This document shows, one piece after another, positions 17,023 through 25,280 of a stretch of 54,123 nt of DNA. Position 1 is the first letter of the stretch, and every line of letters begins with the position of its first letter. The position numbers and the translations under genes were made by a program. The stretch lies in assembly GCA_964353455.1 (NCBI GenBank), contig CAYGWP010000534.1, positions 1 to 54,123 on the forward strand, in the 5' to 3' direction. The notes below the pieces were generated by a model. The model did not search any database and was not told the DNA's origin. It saw only the letters and a program-made list of their open reading frames with translations. Source of the stretch: CAYGWP01 sp964353455 (GTDB taxonomy: Bacteria; Planctomycetota; Phycisphaerae; FEN-1346).

Positions 17023-18050
17023 GCCTTCACCTTCTTCCTGCGAAGGATCGCCGCGGCGCCCAGCGCCAGCAGGCCGAGGGTGGCAGGCTCGGGCAGCGGG
17101 TGCATGACTTCCAGCAGACTGATGTTCGGACGCAGGTAGCCTTCGCCCGACGCCCCGACATCCGCCGAGGCGACGCTGTAGCGGACCGTGGAGGAACCGG
17201 TCAGGTAACTCGTGACGTCGTATGCATGATTGCTCGGCCCGTAATCCAGCGACGTGCCGAGGGCGATGTCGTTCGCCGCGTCGCCCAGCGCGTGGCCGTT
17301 GAAGTAGAGTTGGTCCTCCTCCCCGGTTGTACCGTGCGTGTACCCGGCGACATAGGTTGCGGCCATCAGGTCGGCCGTGTCGAGGCCGGTGAAGGTCAGC
17401 GAGCGCTGGGCCGGCGAGTTGTTGGTGCCGGGGGTCTTGCGGATTGTGCCGTCGGCCTCGGCCAGATAATAGTCCAACGTCTGGTTGATGCCGGGGTCGG
17501 TGTAAACGGCGACCAGGCTGGCGCACGCCGTCCGGCCGTCGAAGCCGCTGCCGCCGGGGTCAGAGACCGTAAAACTCAAGATGTTGGCCGTGCCGTCCGT
17601 ATGAAGCAGACCACCGACGCCGCTGTAGGCCACCTGCCACATGCCCGACCCCGTGCCATAGACACAGGTCTTGGTGGCATCAAAGGTGGGGTTGTCGTCG
17701 GCGTTGTAACCCTTGATGTTGACCACGCCCAGGGAGGTGCCATTGAGTGTCGCCGAGACCGTGCTGGTGTAGTTGCGTGTGCCGCCCCAGATGTCCAGGT
17801 AGAGCCGGGCGAACCGTATGTCCTGGCATGCGGACAGGGTGAAACTCGTATTGACCTGGGTATCCAGCCCCGAAACTCCCCAGGTGGGATCCGTCAGGTA
17901 ACTGACCGCCCCATGTTCCACCCCCTGTTCGGACTTGACCACTTGGAGGTCATAGCCCGGCTGCATGTATCCGGCCAACGCCGGCCCCGTCGCCGCCAGC
18001 AAGAATGACAGCGCCAGCGCCACCAAGAAACCCCTCCACGGCTTCAGCAT
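17019..18050 (-). CDS. DUF3344-like exoprotein with PEP-CTERM sorting signal
   Basis: 343 residues: signal peptide 1-26 (LVALALSFLLAATGPALAG), then a beta-rich extracellular region resembling DUF3344 (RFARLYLDIWGGT, TLNGTSLGVVNIKGYNADD, GTGSGMWQVAYSG) and a C-terminal PEP-CTERM tail: LPEPATLGLLALGAAAI, then RRKK. PEP-CTERM proteins are processed by exosortase and held at or released from the surface. DUF3344 is known to me mainly from methanogenic archaea near transporters. The gene is translationally coupled to the binding protein (GTGA), so it likely works with that uptake system, for example as a surface capture protein. Confidence 0.85.
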   Translation of the reverse strand: MLKPWRGFLVALALSFLLAATGPALAGYMQPGYDLQVVKSEQGVEHGAVSYLTDPTWGVSGLDTQVNTSFTLSACQDIRFARLYLDIWGGTRNYTSTVSATLNGTSLGVVNIKGYNADDNPTFDATKTCVYGTGSGMWQVAYSGVGGLLHTDGTANILSFTVSDPGGSGFDGRTACASLVAVYTDPGINQTLDYYLAEADGTIRKTPGTNNSPAQRSLTFTGLDTADLMAATYVAGYTHGTTGEEDQLYFNGHALGDAANDIALGTSLDYGPSNHAYDVTSYLTGSSTVRYSVASADVGASGEGYLRPNISLLEVMHPLPEPATLGLLALGAAAILRRKKVKA

Positions 18051-18125
18051 GACTTGTCCTCCTCCGAGACGGTACTGCCCTTGTTTCCCCTCTCACCCCG
18101 CCGCGTTGGCGGAGATTCGGTGGGT

Positions 18126-18827
18126 TCAGTTCCTCAGCGAGGCATCCCAATCGCTCTGCGTCGTGGACTTCAGGGCGTCGGCGTGTCCGTCGCAGAAGAC
18201 CGCGCAGAACGCCCCGCCGGCGTGGCGATAGTCCACCCCCGGCACGGGGTCCTTGAACTTCTTGCCCCCGCCGCAGTAGTACTTGCCGGGCGTGCAGTCG
18301 GCGATGAGGATCACCCGCGACGACTGCCGCACATCGGTGGCCGAGACGCCGTACCAGAAGCAGTAACGCTCGCCCGCGAAGTTGAAGCAGTTCATGCCGT
18401 AACTCATCGTGATGTTGGGGTCCCAGGGAAGTGGGACCTGTTGCCGATCCTCGGGGCAGCGGTACACGTCGCATTTCTTGTCTAGGTACGGCTTCAGCAC
18501 GTCCATCCAGCGGCACGTGTCGCCCTTCCACGTCGGCGGATAGAACCCCGACTGGCACTTGTACTGGTGCACCGCCAGGCCGATCTGCCGCAGGTTGTTC
18601 AGGCACGAGGTTTCGTTGGCAACGGCCATCGCGTAGCCCAGTGCGGGCAACAACAGCCCGGCCAGAACACCCACGATCGCCAGGACCACGAGCAGCTCCA
18701 CCAACGTGAAGCCTCTTCTCCCGACATGAGCCCCGTAATAGACGCAGCACCGCTGCCGGATGACCCCGGCTTGGGTGGGCGCAGGAATCGGACAGGGTTG
18801 CACAAGATGACCTTCACACGGTGGCAC
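18126..18827 (-). CDS. Cys-rich prepilin-type protein (pseudopilin-like)
   Basis: The N-terminal class III signal is RRGFTLVELLVVLAIVGVLA (methylation Glu at +5), followed by the long pilin helix. The C-terminal HAGGAFCAVFCDGHAD is an H-X10-DG variant of the H-X9-DG motif of planctomycete pilin-like proteins. There are about a dozen cysteines in the mature part (SCLNNL, YKCQSG, DTCRW, KKCDVYRCPED, YYCGGG), which is unusual for the family. GTG 18827 after GGGGGA is the likely start; no ATG lies close to the cleavage site. It heads the transporter operon, 75 bases before the PEP-CTERM gene. Confidence 0.8.
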   Translation of the reverse strand: MPPCEGHLVQPCPIPAPTQAGVIRQRCCVYYGAHVGRRGFTLVELLVVLAIVGVLAGLLLPALGYAMAVANETSCLNNLRQIGLAVHQYKCQSGFYPPTWKGDTCRWMDVLKPYLDKKCDVYRCPEDRQQVPLPWDPNITMSYGMNCFNFAGERYCFWYGVSATDVRQSSRVILIADCTPGKYYCGGGKKFKDPVPGVDYRHAGGAFCAVFCDGHADALKSTTQSDWDASLRN

Positions 18828-18842
18828 GCGCGTCCCCCGAGG

Positions 18843-18932
18843 GTAACACGATTGTTATAATCGTAACACGACCGACTGTAACACGTCAGCGGAGAGAACA
18901 CAAGCATAAAAAGACGCAGCATAAAAAGACGC
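18843..18932. promoter_or_regulatory. Divergent control region with two repeat sets
   Basis: Between the prepilin operon (minus) and the zinc operon (plus). GTAACACG occurs three times (18843-18850, 18863-18870, 18878-18885); between the first two lies the inverted repeat CGATT-GTTAT-AATCG. A perfect 15-bp tandem repeat, AGCATAAAAAGACGC, occupies 18903-18917 and 18918-18932. On the minus strand TTACAG and TATAAC with 16 bases between them could be the prepilin promoter. These look like sites for one or more regulators; which one is not clear. Confidence 0.5.
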
Positions 18933-18942
18933 GGTCAGGGTA

Positions 18943-18971
18943 TTGACAGACGGCGCCCCCGGAGACACAAT
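18943..18971 (+). promoter_or_regulatory. Sigma-70-type promoter of the zinc operon
   Basis: TTGACA (18943-18948), a 17-base spacer, then CACAAT (18966-18971). The -35 is perfect and the -10 matches 4 of 6. The start codon of the first gene is about 75 bases downstream. The tandem AGCATAAAAAGACGC repeats lie just upstream, a good place for an activator or repressor. Confidence 0.6.
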
Positions 18972-19046
18972 GCTCACGGCACGACGGGTGGCTGGATGGA
19001 GCCCGCTTGCCGCAGCCGGCAGTGCGATACAACAGGGGTCAGGATC

Positions 19047-19445
19047 GTGCGGGATCTAACGACCAGGGTCGTTCACGGCCTTCTGCTGCTGGCGACCCTG
19101 ACCGCCAGCGTTGGCATCCATGTCATCCATCCGGCCTTCCATGGCGATTCGTCACACGACGGATGCCAATCCGAGGCAAACCCCGCATGCTCGGGCAGTT
19201 GCACGGACGGACCGGCAAGACCGGCCCGTGTGGCCCGTGATGCGGACCGGACGTGGTGCGGCGAATGCCCCGTCTGCGTCTTCCTGAAGTCCTTTCACTC
19301 TCGTGACGTAGGGGCACGGCCGGTTTCGGTCCCTCTCGGCACCACGATAGAGGCAACGCCCCGGGCTGACGCCCCCACTCCTCAGTCGCCCTGCTGGTAC
19401 GTCGCCAGCGCTCGGGCTCCTCCCTCGGTCCTTCCTTCGTCGTAA
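19047..19445 (+). CDS. Small His/Cys-rich exported protein at head of zinc operon
   Basis: The GTG at 19047, after GGGGTCAGG, gives 132 residues beginning VRDLTTRVVHGLLLLATLTA, a signal or anchor sequence; an ATG at 18996 is less likely. The next part is rich in possible metal ligands: HVIHPAFHGDSSHDGCQ, CSGSCTD, WCGECPVCVFLKSFH. It resembles small DUF2946-like proteins of metal operons. The likely role is binding or sensing zinc outside the membrane. It is 109 bases before the porin gene. Confidence 0.6.
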   Translation: MRDLTTRVVHGLLLLATLTASVGIHVIHPAFHGDSSHDGCQSEANPACSGSCTDGPARPARVARDADRTWCGECPVCVFLKSFHSRDVGARPVSVPLGTTIEATPRADAPTPQSPCWYVASARAPPSVLPSS

Positions 19446-19554
19446 CTTCCTCGAGAGATCGTTTGCGTCAGGCTTTGGCTCGCCGGCGCTAGAGGCGCTC
19501 CGCCGCGGCGGCGTGCCCCGTTTCGTGCAAGCCCTCTTACGGAAAGGACCAACC

Positions 19555-20910
19555 ATGATGAACCGATACGCGCTGTTGGCTTTCTTGCTGGCGGGCGTGA
19601 TGGCCCCGTCCGGTCTGCACGCCGAGCAATCTGCGCCCCCCGCCTCGCAGGACGACCTTGCGGCAATGCGGGCCGAGATTACCGCCCTTCGCAAACAGAT
19701 GGAGGAGCAGCAGAAGCGGTACGAATCGCAGGTTTCCGAACTGCGACAGAAGGTGGACGACCTCTCGCGGGCGGCTGCCAAGGCTGCGCCCTCGCCGGAA
19801 GAAGAACTGGCCGCCGCCGTTGAAAAGGCCAGGGGCGACGTGCCCAAGACCGAGCCGGGCCTGCTGCCGATGTTCTTCAACCGGGGCGCCGGCCAGAGTT
19901 CCATCCCCGACATCAGCGTCATCGGCGACACGCTCGGCCACTACGTTGCCAATCACCATGGCGCGCCTAACCCAGCCCAGCAGGAGGGCGGCAAGCGGCC
20001 CTTCCAGTTCCGCGAGTTGGAACTGGCCTTCTCGGCGCCGGTCGATCCCAATTCCAAGGCCGACCTGATCCTGACCGGCGGCGAGGACGAATTCGGCCAG
20101 TGGAGCATGGAACTGGAGGAGGGCTACCTGACCCTCACGACGCTGCCCTACGATCTCCAGGCCCGTTTCGGCAAGTTCCGGACGGTCTTCGGCAAGGCCA
20201 ATATGCTCCACACCCACGCGCGGCCCTGGGTGGACGCGCCGAGCATGATCACCAACTACTTCGGCGGCGAAGGGATGAGTGAGAGCGGCGCAGAGGTCTC
20301 CTGGCTCATACCCAACCGCTGGAAGAAGTACATCGAATGGACCGCCGCATTCCAGAATAACGGGAACCCGGAGAGTTTCGCCGGCGACCGACAGGACGAC
20401 GTGATGTTCACGAACCACCTGAAGTACTTCGACAACCTGACGCAGGCGACGACCGCCGAACTGGGCGGCAGCGTGGCAACGGGCGCCAACGGCGATGGCC
20501 GCGGCGGGCGGACGACGCTCGAAGGCATCGATTTCACGGTCAAGTGGAAGCCGCAGCGCGAAGGGCTATACAAGGGCCTGACGTGGATGTCGGAGGCGCT
20601 CCTCAGCCAGAAGGACCAGCCCGACGGCACGACCGTGTGTTCATGGGGGGCCTATTCGTCACTCGAATACCAGTTCGCGCGGCAATGGCGGGCATTCGCG
20701 CGGCTTGACTTCTCCGAGTTTCCCGACGATTCCCAATCCAGGCAGATCGCCGGCGCGACCGGGCTGACCTTCATGCAGAGCGAGTTCTGCTACTGGCGGT
20801 TCGAGTACAAGCACACAAGCGCCCAGGGCCCCCTGGCCGGTCAGGACCGCGACGAACTCTGGCTCCAACTCGACTTCGGTATCGGCCCGCACCAAGCCCA
20901 CAAGTACTAA
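19555..20910 (+). CDS. Outer-membrane porin-like protein of the zinc operon
   Basis: ATG 19555 follows GGAAAGG. The 451-residue product has a signal peptide (LLAFLLAGVMAPSGLHA), a coiled coil about 30-75 (MRAEITALRKQMEEQQKRYE), and from about 110 a beta-barrel domain with alternating strands ending in an aromatic terminus (ELWLQLDFGIGPHQAHKY). It resembles outer-membrane proteins encoded with zinc or manganese ABC genes. The coiled coil probably spans toward peptidoglycan or trimerises. Its place before the TroA-type binding protein suggests passage of zinc or its chelate across the outer membrane. Confidence 0.75.
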   Translation: MMNRYALLAFLLAGVMAPSGLHAEQSAPPASQDDLAAMRAEITALRKQMEEQQKRYESQVSELRQKVDDLSRAAAKAAPSPEEELAAAVEKARGDVPKTEPGLLPMFFNRGAGQSSIPDISVIGDTLGHYVANHHGAPNPAQQEGGKRPFQFRELELAFSAPVDPNSKADLILTGGEDEFGQWSMELEEGYLTLTTLPYDLQARFGKFRTVFGKANMLHTHARPWVDAPSMITNYFGGEGMSESGAEVSWLIPNRWKKYIEWTAAFQNNGNPESFAGDRQDDVMFTNHLKYFDNLTQATTAELGGSVATGANGDGRGGRTTLEGIDFTVKWKPQREGLYKGLTWMSEALLSQKDQPDGTTVCSWGAYSSLEYQFARQWRAFARLDFSEFPDDSQSRQIAGATGLTFMQSEFCYWRFEYKHTSAQGPLAGQDRDELWLQLDFGIGPHQAHKY

Positions 20911-20920
20911 GGAGCGTATC

Positions 20921-21982
20921 ATGAAGAGCATGAGTATGGCTGTTCTTACAGCGATGGTCGTCTTCGCCGCCGTCGGATATCTGTTGTCCCCGGCCGTTGC
21001 GGCGGACCCCCTGAACATTGTCACCACTACGCCCAACCTGAAGTTCATCGCCGAGGCCGTCGGCGGCAACCGCGTGAAAGTCACGAGCATCGCCACCGGC
21101 ACGGAGGACCCCCACTTCGTCTCCGCGAAGCCCAGTTTCATGATGACGGCCCGCGAGGCGGACCTCTGGATCGCCATCGGCATGGAACTGGAGATCGGCT
21201 GGGAGGGGCTGATCCTGGAAGGCTCCCGCAACCCGAAGATCCGCAAGGACACCAGGGGGTACCTTGACGCCTCACAGGGCGTGCTGCGCCTGGAGGTGCC
21301 CACCGAGAAGGTCACGCGGACAATGGGCGACGTGCATCCCCTCGGCAACCCGCATTACTGGCTCGACCCGCTGAACGTCCGCATCGTGGCCAAGGCCGTG
21401 GCGGACCGGCTGGCTGAACTCGACCCCGCCGGCGCCGAGGACTTCAAGCGGAACCTCAAGGCGTTTCAGCGGACTTTAGACGAGCACATGTTCGGCAAGG
21501 AACTGGTGGCCGAAGTCGGCGGCGACAAACTCTGGCTCCTGGAACTCAAGGGCGGACTCCAGGGTTTCCTCCAGGAGCAGCATCTCGCCGCGAAGTTGGG
21601 CGGCTGGGCGGCCAGGATGCTTCCCTTCCGCGGCGCGGAAATCCTGACCTACCATCGCAGTTGGATTTACTTCACCAACCGGTTCGGCCTTGTCGTGGCG
21701 GATGAGTTGGAGCCGAAGCCGGGGATTCCGCCGAGCCCCGGCCACGTCCTGAAGGTCATCGAGGAGGTCAAGAGCCGCCATATCCGGGCCATGCTGATGG
21801 AGCCCTTCTACGAGCGCAAGGCCCCGGACCTGATCGCCGAGAAGACCGGCCTGAAGGTCCTCGTGTGCACCAATGCGGTCGGGGGCGACGAGGCGGCCAA
21901 GGATTACTTCTCGATGATCGGCAACGTTGTGGACAGCCTGGCGGCCGCCCTGAAACCGGCGTCCGAACCGGAAAGGAGATAG
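20921..21982 (+). CDS. Zinc/manganese ABC binding protein (TroA/ZnuA superfamily)
   Basis: 353 residues: signal peptide 1-27, then the cluster A-I fold: LNIVTTTPNLKFIAEAVGG, GTEDPHFVSAKPSF (first His ligand), LGNPHYWLDPLNVRIVAKAV (second His), a long backbone helix, ILTYHRSWIYFTNRFGL (third His), and EPFYERKAPDLIAEKTG in the C lobe. The ligand set fits Zn or Mn. It lacks the His-rich loop of classic ZnuA. It is ten bases after the porin gene and three bases before the permease gene. Confidence 0.88.
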   Translation: MKSMSMAVLTAMVVFAAVGYLLSPAVAADPLNIVTTTPNLKFIAEAVGGNRVKVTSIATGTEDPHFVSAKPSFMMTAREADLWIAIGMELEIGWEGLILEGSRNPKIRKDTRGYLDASQGVLRLEVPTEKVTRTMGDVHPLGNPHYWLDPLNVRIVAKAVADRLAELDPAGAEDFKRNLKAFQRTLDEHMFGKELVAEVGGDKLWLLELKGGLQGFLQEQHLAAKLGGWAARMLPFRGAEILTYHRSWIYFTNRFGLVVADELEPKPGIPPSPGHVLKVIEEVKSRHIRAMLMEPFYERKAPDLIAEKTGLKVLVCTNAVGGDEAAKDYFSMIGNVVDSLAAALKPASEPERR

Positions 21983-21985
21983 GCC

Positions 21986-22978
21986 ATGAGCGACTTCATT
22001 GACCTCCTTGCGGCCCCGTTCGTGGGGTGCCTCCTGATTGCCGCACTCCACTGCTACATGGGCCTGCACGTTGTCCGGCGCGGCATAATCTTCGTGGACC
22101 TCGCGCTGGCCCAGTTGGCCGCGCTGGGGGCCACGGTGGCGCTCCTCGTGGTGCCCCTGGTGTTCGGAGAAACGCTTCACGAGCACCACGGGGGGCAGGC
22201 CGGGCACAGTTATCACCAGCCGGCCGACCCCGGTTCGGCCATGGAGGGCATGGCCCAGGTCGGCGGTGCAGGAACCGCCGCTGCTGCGGACGAGCACGCG
22301 GAGGAGGAGGAACACGCCGGCGGCCTGAGGGCGTGGCTGATGGAGGAGACGCCATACATCCTCTCGCTCCTCTTTGCATTCGCCGGCGCGGGGATCTTCG
22401 CCCTCGGCCGTTTCCGCGACGAGCGGGTGCCACACGAGGCCATTATCGGGATCGTCTTCGTCGTCTCGGCGGCGCTGGCGGTTCTCGTCCTCAGCAAGGC
22501 CCCGCACGGCCACGAGCGGATGGAGTCCATGCTGGTGGGTAACATCCTGTTCGTCGGATGGCACGATGCATGGATGATGCTCCTTCTGTATCTGCCGCTG
22601 GGCGTGCTGCACTTCGCGGTCCGCCGGCGGCTCCTGGCCATCTCCGACAACATCCGTGCGGCAGAGTCGGCGGGCGTGCCGGTCCGCGCGTGGGATTTCC
22701 TCTTCTACGCCACCTTCGGCCTGATGGTCACGCAGTCTGTCGGTATGGCCGGCGTGCTCGTGGTCTTCAGTTACCTCATCATTCCGGCGGTGTGCGCGGG
22801 CATGCTGGTCAGAGGCTTCGGCCGGCGCCTGCTGGTCGCGTGGGGAATCGCCGTGGTCGCCAGCGTGGTCGGACTCGCCCTTTCGGCGGTGAAGGACCTG
22901 CCTACCGGGCCGTCGCTGGTGGCCACGTTCGGAGCGGTCCTGGTTCTATGCGCGCTGGTTCGGCCGAAGGGAGTGTAA
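21986..22978 (+). CDS. ZnuB/TroC-type ABC permease with inserted His/acidic loop
   Basis: 330 residues, about eight to nine helices, with the ABC-3 family motif YMGLHVVRRGIIFVDLALAQ near the N-terminus and GFGRRLLVAWGIAV later. An extra hydrophilic loop of about 60 residues (ETLHEHHGGQAGHSYHQPAD, then DEHAEEEEHAGG) follows the second helix and looks like a metal-collecting insert. No ATPase gene lies in the operon or anywhere suitable in the window; the only ATPase of this class is at 13555, in another operon. Confidence 0.85.
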   Translation: MSDFIDLLAAPFVGCLLIAALHCYMGLHVVRRGIIFVDLALAQLAALGATVALLVVPLVFGETLHEHHGGQAGHSYHQPADPGSAMEGMAQVGGAGTAAAADEHAEEEEHAGGLRAWLMEETPYILSLLFAFAGAGIFALGRFRDERVPHEAIIGIVFVVSAALAVLVLSKAPHGHERMESMLVGNILFVGWHDAWMMLLLYLPLGVLHFAVRRRLLAISDNIRAAESAGVPVRAWDFLFYATFGLMVTQSVGMAGVLVVFSYLIIPAVCAGMLVRGFGRRLLVAWGIAVVASVVGLALSAVKDLPTGPSLVATFGAVLVLCALVRPKGV

Positions 22979-23030
22979 CGAATCGTGGCTGATGTGTAAA
23001 ATGGAGGGCGGGTCAGGAGGTGGCAGCAGC

Positions 23031-23285
23031 ATGAGTCAGGCACGGGACCTGGTGAGCATGCGATCTGGGCAGAAGGGCGTCGTGGCAAGCGTCCACGGAG
23101 GTCTCGGGGTCACCAAGAGACTTGACGCCATGGGGATCAGGCCCGGTGTCAACCTGGTGAAAGTGGCGGGGCAACTGTTCGGCGGCCCGGTCGTGGTCCA
23201 GGTTGGGAATGCCCAGATGGCCGTAGGCTTCGGCATGGCGAAGAAGATCATTGTGGAGACCGAAACGCAGCAGGAGAGGTCATGA
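23031..23285 (+). CDS. feoA: FeoA, ferrous iron transport SH3-like protein
   Basis: 84 residues starting MSQARDLVSMRSGQKGVVAS, with ATG 23031 after CAGGAGG. The FeoA core is present (GLGVTKRLDAMGIRPGVNL, GGPVVVQVGNAQMAVGFGMA). It probably regulates the FeoB GTPase. The stop overlaps the feoB start (TCATGA). Confidence 0.92.
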   Translation: MSQARDLVSMRSGQKGVVASVHGGLGVTKRLDAMGIRPGVNLVKVAGQLFGGPVVVQVGNAQMAVGFGMAKKIIVETETQQERS

Positions 23286-25009
23286 AGATAGCCCTGGTGG
23301 GCAACCCCAACGTCGGCAAGAGCGCTATTTTCAACAGGCTTACGGGGGCCAGCGTGATTGTCTCCAACTACCCCGGCACCACGGTGGAATTCACGCGCGG
23401 CACGATGCGCGTTGGGGGTCAGTACGCCGACGTGGTGGACCTCCCGGGGACTTACTCGCTGGAACCCACCTGCAAGGCGGAGGAGGTGACGGCGCAGGCA
23501 CTGGATGAGTTGGCGCCGGGCGATGTCATCCTGAACGTCGTGGACTCGACCAATCTGGAGCGAAGCCTGGGATTGACCCTCCAACTTATCAAGCTGCGAA
23601 AGCCCATGGTGGCGGCACTCAACTTCTGGGATGAAGCCAAACACACCGGTGTTCAGATCGACGTGCCGGCGCTGGAGAAAGAACTCGGGGTTGCTTGTGT
23701 CCCGGTCGTGGCCATAACCGGCGAAGGAACAAAGACCCTGGTGGAAAGGACCCTCCAGGCCACCGCGTCGCCGTGCGATTTCGACGACTCCCGGCGATGG
23801 TGCGAAGTCGGAAGGATCCTGGGCACCGCGCAGAAACTGGCCCACCGCCACCACACTTTCCTGGAGCGGCTGGGGGACGCTTCCTTGAAACCGCTTGCGG
23901 GCTCCGCCATCGCCGTAGCGGTGCTCGGACTATCGCTGGGAGCTATCCGGCTGGTGGGGGAGGGTTTGATCGCCTATGTCTTCGCGCCGTTCTTTGAGAA
24001 TGTGTGGAGCCCTCTGGCGCTAGAACTCTCGGCGCTGCTGGGAGGCAAGGGATGGCTGCACGACCTGCTTATCGGGAAGCTGGCGGACGGCACTGTTGAC
24101 TACGGCGCATCTTTCGGCTTGCTGACCACGGGGCTCTACGTGCCCTTTGCGGCTGTCCTCCCCTACGTGTTCGCGTTCTACCTGGTATTGTCGGTCCTCG
24201 AGGACTCCGGATACCTTCCGAGGCTGGCGGTGCTTACCGACCGCATCATGCACAAGGTAGGGCTGCACGGGATGGGGATGATCCCGATGTTGCTGGGGCT
24301 GGGATGCAACGTGCCCGGGGTACTGTCGAGCCGAATCATGGAAAGCGCCAGGGAGCGTTTCATTTGCACAACACTGTTGGCCATAGCTGTGCCCTGTGCC
24401 GCCAAGGCGGCCATGATAATCGGTTTGGCCGGCCGATACGGCCCGCAGGCCCTTGCCCTCATCTTCGGAACTCTTCTCTTAGTGTGGTTTGTTCTCGGGG
24501 TCATTCTGAACGGCCTGCTGAAAGGGGAAAGCCCCGAGATACTCGTCGACATACCGCCATACCGGGTTCCTTACTTCAAGGGCCTGCTGAAGAAAGTGTG
24601 GATGAGGCTTGTGGCGTTCATCTTTGAGGCCGTGCCCTTCGTACTGGTGGGAGTACTCTTGGCCAACTTGCTTTACGCGCTCGGGGTGATTGATCTTGTC
24701 GGCAGGCTGACCGAACCGGTGGTAACAGGGCTCATGGGTCTGCCGCGGGAATCCGTCGGCGGGCTCGTCGTCGGATTCCTCCGAAAAGATGTGGCTATAG
24801 GCATGCTTGCCCCACTGGACTTGTCGTTCAGGCAGACCGTCGTGGCCTGCGTGGTATTGTCCATCTGGTTCCCCTGCGTCGCCACATTCGCCGTGATGCT
24901 ACGGGAATTGGGAGCCCTCAAGATGCTCAAGGCCAGTGCAATCATGGCGCTGACGGCGCTGACGGTAGGCACACTCATGAACCTCGTGCTCAGGGTTGCG
25001 GTGGGTTAG
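23282..25009 (+). CDS. feoB: FeoB, ferrous iron transporter
   Basis: 575 residues. The N-terminal GTPase has G1 GNPNVGKS (7-14), G2 NYPGTT, G3 DLPGTYSL and an NFWDE element in place of the G4 NxxD consensus. The membrane part has the two Gate blocks, including GMGMIPMLLGLGCNVPGVL, whose Cys is conserved, and ESVGGLVVGFLRKDVAIGML. It is shorter than the E. coli protein (773) but within the range of compact FeoBs. It imports Fe(II). The bases are a little less GC-rich than in the neighbours. Confidence 0.92.
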   Translation: MKIALVGNPNVGKSAIFNRLTGASVIVSNYPGTTVEFTRGTMRVGGQYADVVDLPGTYSLEPTCKAEEVTAQALDELAPGDVILNVVDSTNLERSLGLTLQLIKLRKPMVAALNFWDEAKHTGVQIDVPALEKELGVACVPVVAITGEGTKTLVERTLQATASPCDFDDSRRWCEVGRILGTAQKLAHRHHTFLERLGDASLKPLAGSAIAVAVLGLSLGAIRLVGEGLIAYVFAPFFENVWSPLALELSALLGGKGWLHDLLIGKLADGTVDYGASFGLLTTGLYVPFAAVLPYVFAFYLVLSVLEDSGYLPRLAVLTDRIMHKVGLHGMGMIPMLLGLGCNVPGVLSSRIMESARERFICTTLLAIAVPCAAKAAMIIGLAGRYGPQALALIFGTLLLVWFVLGVILNGLLKGESPEILVDIPPYRVPYFKGLLKKVWMRLVAFIFEAVPFVLVGVLLANLLYALGVIDLVGRLTEPVVTGLMGLPRESVGGLVVGFLRKDVAIGMLAPLDLSFRQTVVACVVLSIWFPCVATFAVMLRELGALKMLKASAIMALTALTVGTLMNLVLRVAVG

Positions 25010-25118
25010 CAGCACGGTAGGGATTCGCCCCCGGCTACGCCGGTTCCAGGGAGGCTGGGGGAATGTACAGCGGCGACAGGAGAACCAGTTGCGGCCTGAA
25101 GACCACAGTCGAACCGGG

Positions 25119-25199
25119 ATCATCCTGGACTCAATGGCCGATGGCGTCTTTACGGTGGGCGCAGGTTGGCGCATTACGTGGTTTAACCGGGCCGCAACG
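25119..25199 (+). pseudogene. PAS-domain fragment, remnant of a sigma-54 regulator like the one at 30130
   Basis: The 27 residues starting IILDSMADGVFTV and ending RITWFNRAAT match the PAS start of the regulator at 30130 (ILESISDGVFTV ... RITSFNRAAE) at about 18 of 27 positions. The similarity stops abruptly at both ends and no AAA+ domain follows. The fragment is in frame with the methyltransferase ORF downstream. It suggests a decayed copy of the regulator, or a deletion that fused its start to the next gene. Confidence 0.7.
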
Positions 25200-25280
25200 G
25201 CCCGCTTCCGGCACAAGGGCCGCCGCTGCCGCTGCTGGAAGATTGACAAGCCGGCGCTAATGCGGACAATGCTCGACACC

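Noticed and set aside
25031..25043. Terminator after feoB (CCGGC-TAC-GCCGG)
   Set aside because: The stem is only five base pairs and no T-run follows.
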